Shown: one piece after another, positions 57,850 through 64,000 of the stretch
Layout of the letters: the number at the start of each line of letters is the position of its first letter
How positions within the stretch are numbered: position 1 is the first letter of the stretch
Assembly: GCA_029204225.1 (NCBI GenBank)
Contig: CM055100.1
Coordinates: forward strand, 14,636,538-14,700,537
Source of the DNA: Diphasiastrum complanatum
Taxonomy: Eukaryota; Streptophyta; Lycopodiopsida; Lycopodiales; Lycopodiaceae
Direction: 5' to 3'
Length of the DNA: 64,000 nt
Notes under the pieces: generated by a model
Seen by the model: the letters and a program-made list of their open reading frames with translations, nothing else
Database searches by the model: none
Told to the model about the DNA's origin: nothing
Made by a program: the position numbers and the translations under genes

Positions 57850-60430
57850 TATTAATATTGAACAATGTGATCATCCTCCACTTGATCTTTCATCTGGAGA
57901 GAGACCAATGGAAGTAAGGAATTAGTCCAATCCTCACATGTACATAGTCTTAATGTTAAATTTAAAGATCAAACACATGCTACTGTAACTCCATTTCTAA
58001 TGCTTGTTGACCTTATCTGCAATGGCAGATTTTGACATTAAACTTGTAGATACATTTGTCACAAGCCATGCACTCACAACTACATACATGTGTCTTTTCC
58101 CACGCGATACTACCACACAAACTTGGGACTTAGTCGAAATTTGGACTTTTTTTTTGTAGCTTTGCCACATGTGGTAGATGCACCCAAAATTCTTTCTGAC
58201 AACCTGACTAGTGAACACTGAGTTGAATGTGGGTCTTGGAGACAAATTTTTCATTTTCACGTAGTAGTGCCAAGCAAAAAAACTTTAACTTTTAAATAGT
58301 AAAATAAGTGGCCACAAGCATTGCCACGAAAACTACCACACAAGGGTCGATGGGTCCCCGTCTTGAACCTCAACCACCTGTGGAATTATAGATGGAGGGT
58401 GATTTAATTTGTGGAGCAAGAGCATAATGTTAGTTATAGATATACTTGCATAGTAGCTACTAATGATCCAAATGATTTAGTTGAATTTTTTCAAATTGCA
58501 TGTTTTGTAAAAATTCTAAGTAAATATATTGCAATATATCAAATGTATCTATTTAAACAATTGTTGTTCACAAAAACAAATTGCATAAATATTTTTTTTA
58601 AAATTAAAAATTTTAGTGGCTTGAATGCAAAAATTTTACAATATCTCGTATCATTCATCCAAATTAAAATTATTTGCAAAATGAAGTATTAAAAAAAAAA
58701 CTAAATCGCTTTTTAAATCTAAGATTCAAAATGTAGATGAATTAGCAAAAATTGTAAGGGCTCCAAAAAAATGGGCCTCTATGCCATTTCCCATTTTCAA
58801 AGATTTCACGTTGAGATGCTAAAATCACTAACACAAACTAGCACCAGCTTGGGCTGCTTATTTCAAGAAGTCATAGAAGTTAGAGATAAATGGCACCAAA
58901 TGATAGAAAATTATTGAGAAAGCCATTGTCGTGATGTACATGAAACAACAAAATTGATGAATTAACATTACTCATAAGGAGAGTAAACATTGAGGAGATG
59001 AGCTTTAGGCCAAGCATGAAGGCGAGCTCATTAGGCCAAGCCGCCCTCCAAGCAAGTCATGGGCTTGTGTGTGAAAACCAAATCGGAAAAATGATGGCAA
59101 GATGACGTGAAGTAGCAAAAGCATTTGTACATAGTTGATGTTTTACATCAACAAAACTATGGTGGATGATGATAAACAACAAAAGAAGTCTACAATGCAC
59201 TTTTAGGCCCTTGCATAAATAATGAAACAACGTTTTACAATGCATGCAGTCGTACGAATCTTTATGCCATTAGTATTTTAGCCAAACTCCTAAAATCACT
59301 AAATAATTTCTCTTCAAACCCCTTGGTTTTGATTTTATGGCATAAATAATGCAGCCCTACAAAAAAAAATTTGCTTGAAAAGTTTGCCAACCTGTTATCC
59401 CTTACATAAGGGAATAAATTTGCCAACCTGTTATCTTTACATAAGAGAATAAATTTGTTGGATCAATGTATCCCGCGCTCCCACTACAATGAGAGTGATG
59501 GGCTCCTCCCACACACCTTCTAAGGGTGGGAAAATATACCACCATCTTAGAGATGGTGATATCAACTACCATCACCACTAGATGGTTGAGATCAATGCTT
59601 GGAAAAATCGGCATAGTATAGAAATGGAATCGGCAACTTTTCTCAAAAACCGAGTTCAAAGATATAATGATGTTGAATTCTTAAAAACCAATAGAAATTT
59701 TATTTTTGTAGGAAATTTTATGTTTAGTAACATATATGTAGGATTTTAAACTGTTGGCTTTTGAATATATAGAATGCCTGTAAATTATTATAATACTTCA
59801 TAAAACCAAGTAAAATTTTGAAATGGGAAAGTTCTACCTTGCAGGTGCTAGATCTTATGCACAATTTTATAAAAGTTATGTTTGTAAACCTATTGATACA
59901 TGGCAAATTTCTAACCTTATAACACAATGTACCATGAAAATAATTGTCGGACCCACCTAGGTTGATGCCCACGAAAAATAGTTGGATGCCAAAGATCTTT
60001 AAAATTTATGAAAAAACTTTACTATGAATATATTTTAGGAAATCAAAACTAGTTTCAATATTGGATGCACTTTTTTTTTAAGAAGGGTAACTACTATGAT
60101 AAATGGTAATTTTTTCTAGTTTTAAGATTTTAAAATGCAACATTTATGAGTTGAAGTTTTCATAAGGCATTACTTTTCAAAAGCCAATATCCATTAAAAG
60201 ATGTATGATATTAAATGAAAACTTGAGGGAGGTTTGGAGAGCATTGATTGAGATCTAGAAGTTAGTCATGGTGCAAATTACACTCATCCAAATATTTCAT
60301 TGACCTTGTGGTGGTCAGCATTAATTTTGGAGTCAAACTGAACCTTTGACTGAATCAATGGAAAGGTAGCCATTATTTTATACTCGGACCAAATGTCAAT
60401 GGAAACTTCATTCCGCATTACATTAATAAA
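57850..60430. other. 2.6 kb AT-rich intergenic sequence
   Basis: It includes copy 2 of the dispersed repeat (58450-58800) and a ~33-bp direct duplication near 59382-59455 (TTTGCCAACCTGTTATC). ORFs are short and featureless. Confidence 0.45.
58450..58800 (+). repeat. dispersed AT-rich repeat, copy 2
   Basis: It is the diverged partner of 56310-56905 and is shorter because of deletions. No coding content. Confidence 0.55.
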
Positions 60431-60451
60431 TGACACTAAGTGAACCAGTAA

Positions 60452-60475
60452 CTGAACCCTAAAACCCTAAACCCT
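60452..60475. repeat. short telomere-like CCCTAAA run
   Basis: AACCCTAAAACCCTAAACCCT is three imperfect plant telomere units. Such short interstitial runs are common in plant leaders and intergenic DNA, and this is not a telomere. Confidence 0.6.
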
Positions 60476-60993
60476 ATAACCAACTTTTGTCAAGAAGACT
60501 AGAGACAAGATAGCCCAATGGACTTCAGAGATTGTGAGCGTGAGCAACAAGCTAGGCGGCTTGCCCATCTTTCTGCGATCCATCCATCTGCCTATGCTAT
60601 TGATTATTGTTTATGATTTGTCAAAGTTGAAGTAAGCTTGAGCCTTGCGGTGTTGAAGATTTCCCAGTCGAAGTTGACTTGAGATATATGTCATGGTAGC
60701 TTAACGCGACCAGTGCTAATTAGTTGGATCTCTGTTACAAAATGATTCGTTGTTGGCTACATGTGAGGTGGATATGAGAGGATTAGTGAATTTTAAGCTG
60801 TTATGCAAACTGCTGTTCGGTTGTTCACTTGGGCTAACTGAAAGAAGGCAATTTTGCTCAGATCAAATAGCTTTTTTCGCTTCCACTGGTTGGAATATAG
60901 TATCTCCTATGTTAAAGTACACATCACGATCCAGGTTCTGAGCGTCACCTTGGCACACCATATCCGTTGTAACAACTTCACGCTGTTGCCCAT

Positions 60994-61611
60994 ATGAGGT
61001 GGTACAGTTTCGGTTGCTGTTTCACAGGGTTTATGATAATTATTGTTCTGGGTATCATATCGATATCTGTAGTAATTGTCGTTGAGAGATTTTATGGAGT
61101 TCGAGATCTGGGATACTTGTTAGAGGATGTTCGATTTTCTGCATTAAACTTGACTTCTTCGTCTAATTCCACGCAGCTGAAAGGTGAAATTGATTTCACC
61201 GTCCGAATCAGCAATCCCAGCCTAGGAACCGGAATCTACTTCAAAAGAATTTCCATGGAAACCTCTTACAATGGCATCATACTGGGAGACTGTTTCATAC
61301 CGCCTTTCTACTTGGGCCATAAGACCAGACTAACGCAGCAGCTCAATTGAACTACGAATGTTGTTCTGGATGCCATGCAGGCGGCGAGTCTGAGATCCGC
61401 CATAGCCGGGAATGCGATCAGGCTTTACGTGGATGTAGTTGTAGAACTGAAATGCAAAATTGGATCAGAAAAGTGCACTACAGTGTCAACAAGTGATACT
61501 TGCAACAACGTGGAGGTCAGCCCACCTTCATCACCAGGAGGAAGTCACATTCTCAACAAATGCAGCATGAAGTTGGGAATTACGGAGCAATACAACAACA
61601 GTAATGACTGA
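60994..61611 (+). pseudogene. LEA14/NHL (NDR1/HIN1-like) protein with in-frame TGA
   Basis: A single frame of 206 codons is interrupted once, by TGA at 61348-61350, and otherwise runs to TGA at 61611. Residues ~10-32 form one membrane segment (GFMIIIVLGIISISVVIVV). Then comes an LEA_2-type domain (FTVRISNPSLGTGIYFKRIS, NGIILGDCFIPPFYLGHK) continuing past the stop with VVLDAMQAASLRSAIAGNA and RLYVDVVVELKCKIG. It closes with CNNVEVSP..KCSMKLG. Length and layout fit NHL proteins, which are membrane-anchored and linked to defence and stress in plants. The stop removes the second half of the beta-sandwich, so a truncated product would probably not fold. Readthrough or sequencing error are alternatives. 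Confidence 0.75.
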
Positions 61612-62493
61612 GACTCTGATTGCCTTAGATTGAAAATTCTGCACTGTTGATTTGATCATAATGTGCAAGCATTCGTTAACTTAATAACGGTAACCTATAT
61701 TCCAGTCTTGCACTGTTATCAAGATTGGAGTCTGCAAGGCTGGCAAGCCCTTCAAAGACATCCTTGACTTTGAGATCAATGAATGGTTTGCCTTAGCTAG
61801 AATCAGTTTCCCCTCCCCTTTTTTTTTTTCCAAAGGAAAATGCCCTAATACTAAATCCATCAAAAACAGCAAAAATAATTTACACACCTTTCCCACGAAA
61901 ATTGCATGTACAACAAATCTATGTAAAAACAAGTGACATGTGGCTAGCCACTGCCCTGCCTTGGCATGGAGAAATATTAGGGCTTTGGTAATGTATATTG
62001 CTACAGTTTTTGAAATTTTATCTTGAATGGTTAGTATTGAAATATATTTAAAAAATTGTATTGATGTCATATGGGTGTTTGAATTGGGAACTTAGTAACT
62101 CTTAGTTTTTACTTGAAATGTAGAATAATTTTGGATTTTGATTTATATAAGAATACTCCCCCATACTAGGAGGCCCCATCTCAAATGAGTACTCCTAACA
62201 TTTAGAGTTCTAGGGACGTGGATCCCATAGGGTCTTGTGAGATTCTCTCTTGAGCTGTAATGCAAATGCCTTAGGTATATAGATTGTATATATTCACATT
62301 ACATGTAACAAAGCAAAACTAGCTTAGTAACATGTCTCATTTAATAGTTATTACCATATTCTCACAAATGCAATGACAACCTTCAATTACACAGTTTATA
62401 TGTCTTTGATTAGCACTCTCTCTTCATTTTAGAATACAACCAAAGGTAGGCTTGATGGCGATGGATAGCTCATGAATAAGGAAGGTATGCCAA
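61612..62493. other. intergenic, nothing recognised
   Basis: AT-rich sequence without a supported gene. The minus ORF at 61681-62070 has a poly-K/E tract from an A/T run and no domain. Confidence 0.4.
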
Positions 62494-62845
62494 TCATATG
62501 GCACAACCGAGGAGCTCAGGAATTCTATGAAGGGTTCCACGATTTGGCTCAAGAGTGTGGACTAATGTGCGCTCCTTGCGGAAAGTCGACACAGCTAGAA
62601 AGTTGTTCAATACGTAAGCGGCGGCTTGGATGATGGGGCCATTGATAGCTTCTATCAGATAACCGTTGTTGATGCCGATGTTGACCATGGAGTTACCATT
62701 TATGAGTACCTTTTGTACGTGGTACCTTGGTACAGGATGTGGAAACACGACTTCGGCGCTTCCCCCGTTGCGTAAGCATGGAGTGCTAGATCCATGTTAA
62801 TGTTACAAGAGAAGAGTGCCAAGAAAAAGCGCATTGCTTCGAGAA
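62494..62845 (-). CDS. unassigned ORF, possible exon
   Basis: The minus frame is open from about 62840 (HGSSTPCLRNGGSAEVVFPH) to the stop at 62494 (RIPELLGCAI), about 115 codons. It has balanced composition and higher GC than its neighbours. An ATG at 62748 would give 84 residues. No family, signal peptide or membrane segment is recognised. It may be an exon of a decayed gene. Confidence 0.25.
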
Positions 62846-62984
62846 GGGGGCCACAGCCGCCTGAAGCCAAGGGCAACATATGTACTTCGTCTACTTCGTG
62901 GTGAAGGGTCTTGGTGCTATCAACAACATGTTCGTATACCTGCCAATTATCAGCTATGAAGAGCTATTTCAAATTTTTGCTCTG

Positions 62985-63235
62985 CCATGTAGGAGTCTTT
63001 TCATTCCTATGTTGGAATGGTGTCAATTTTATTCCATAGACATCATATCCTACGACTGCATACACTATCGGATATTGGAGTTCCGCTTCCACTTTTTTAA
63101 TGGGTCTAAAGTAGATGTAGGAGTCTTCACGTGTAAGTGTGTGATTTGGTGTCTATTTTGTTGCACAGACATCGAATCCGACGACTAAATACACTTTCGG
63201 TTATTGGAGTCTCGCTAAAGCTTTTGTACTTCTTG
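62985..63235 (+). repeat. ~128-bp tandem duplication, diverged
   Basis: TGTAGGAGTCTT occurs at about 62988 and 63116. Both are followed by GGTGTC(A/T)ATTTT, CATAGACATC or CACAGACATC, and TACAC(T)..CGG(A/T)TATTGGAGT. Identity is roughly 75-80%, so it is an old duplication. Confidence 0.75.
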
Positions 63236-63609
63236 ACATCACGAGTTCCATTTTAAACGATGTTTTTGCAATATCTGATATTTGTCATGCACAGTACCTT
63301 CAGAGTGCATCAATCAATATGAAATACATCTAGCTAGAAAAACCCAACTCAACAAGTAAGTATAGTAATGAAGAATGCCATATGAGCACTGCTTTGAACT
63401 TTGTGAAAGATACTGCTATCACATGGGTTTTCTCCGAAATACATTTGAGCAATATCTCGATTATTGATCCACTATTAGCAGGGATGGATATCTGACTTGA
63501 CAAGGCACTAGTATGCAAGCCAGTTTGGGTACAAGACCCTAGCATCTGCAACATATCAACCTACAATGACATTGTATGCAAAAGAAATTTGTAAGAAATT
63601 TAAACATGA
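63236..63609. other. intergenic, nothing recognised
   Basis: A minus ORF of 74 codons has no recognisable features. Confidence 0.35.
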
Positions 63610-64000
63610 ATGACTTGTTAGAGTTTTCGGAATTTTCGATACCCAGAGTTTTCTGAATTTTTCGATACCCAGATTTTTTCGGAAATGTTTCGATACCCAT
63701 AAGTTTTCAGAAATTTTTCAATATCCAGAGTTTGGAATTTTTCGATACCCGAAATCAAAAAAATTCGATACCTAGATCTGAATTTCTCGATACCACAAAT
63801 CAGAAGTTTTCAATACGGGATCGACTCGGAGAATTTTTCGATACCCAGAATTTTCGATACCCTAAGCCCAGAATTTTTGATACCTAGAATTCAGAATTTT
63901 CAGCAACCAGAAACTTTTGATACCCTAAGCCCAGAATTTTCGATATCCAAATTCGGAATTTTCAATAACCATAATTTTTCGATACTCAGAATTTTTGATA
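63610..64000. repeat. minisatellite of TTTTCGATACCCAGA units, runs off window
   Basis: About 14 degenerate units of 20-32 bp share TTTTCGATACCCAGA with TTTTCGGAA-like spacers. The array continues past the right edge. Related words occur near 1195-1310, where they precede a copia gag, so this may be the U3 of another copy. Confidence 0.9.

Noticed and set aside
60452-60475. Interstitial telomere
   Set aside because: Only about three imperfect units; common by chance in plant DNA.
60994-61611. Selenoprotein or programmed TGA readthrough
   Set aside because: No such mechanism is known for NHL proteins or land-plant nuclear genes generally; a nonsense mutation is simpler.

Overview
This is a plant nuclear window, most likely from a large-genome seed plant and plausibly a gymnosperm. 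It is AT-rich and filled with degenerate, nested LTR retrotransposons. The one intact gene has GT-AG introns and belongs to a plant-specific family, but its C-terminal ending differs slightly from the angiosperm form I remember. The gymnosperm guess is inference. I saw no rRNA gene, CRISPR array, bacterial operon or functional tRNA gene.

Layout. 0-3 kb: a GT microsatellite and a decayed Ty1/copia gag/RT remnant. 3-7.7 kb: two inverted copies of one copia family ('A'), one with a ~1 kb internal tandem duplication and a folded-back LTR. 8-9.2 kb: a broken host-type gene on the minus strand. 9.7-11.1 kb: a nearly identical 711-bp tandem duplication. 11.3-17.1 kb: copia fragments, a Ty3/gypsy gag and a 978-bp LTR. 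18-20.3 kb: a copia gag remnant and a gypsy integrase interrupted by tandem tRNA-like short inserts. 23-26.3 kb: an intact five-exon host gene (447 aa) with TATA, GA tract and repeated upstream motif. 26.3-31 kb: mostly anonymous sequence with one inverted repeat. 31-40 kb: three copies of a noncoding LTR-plus-leader family ('H'), which share a Met-tRNA primer site and are mixed with copia gag and RT pieces. 40.3-45.9 kb: a recombinant copia element whose 5' part (family 'D') and 3' end (family 'A') join inside the RT catalytic motif. 45.9-46.6 kb: a 643-bp TRIM-like element. 46.6-54 kb: two head-to-head copies of copia family 'C', one carrying a 948-bp solo LTR with a 5-bp target duplication. 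54-56.2 kb: copia 'B' and 'D' remnants. 56-64 kb: AT-rich sequence, an LEA14/NHL-type ORF broken by a single TGA, and a minisatellite running off the window.

No set of genes here forms a pathway. The coherent story is retrotransposon turnover: nesting, LTR-LTR recombination, inverted pairs and chimeras around one living gene and two or three decayed ones. Boundaries of degraded elements are approximate, generally within tens of bases; those with TG..CA ends, primer sites or target duplications are exact to within a few bases.
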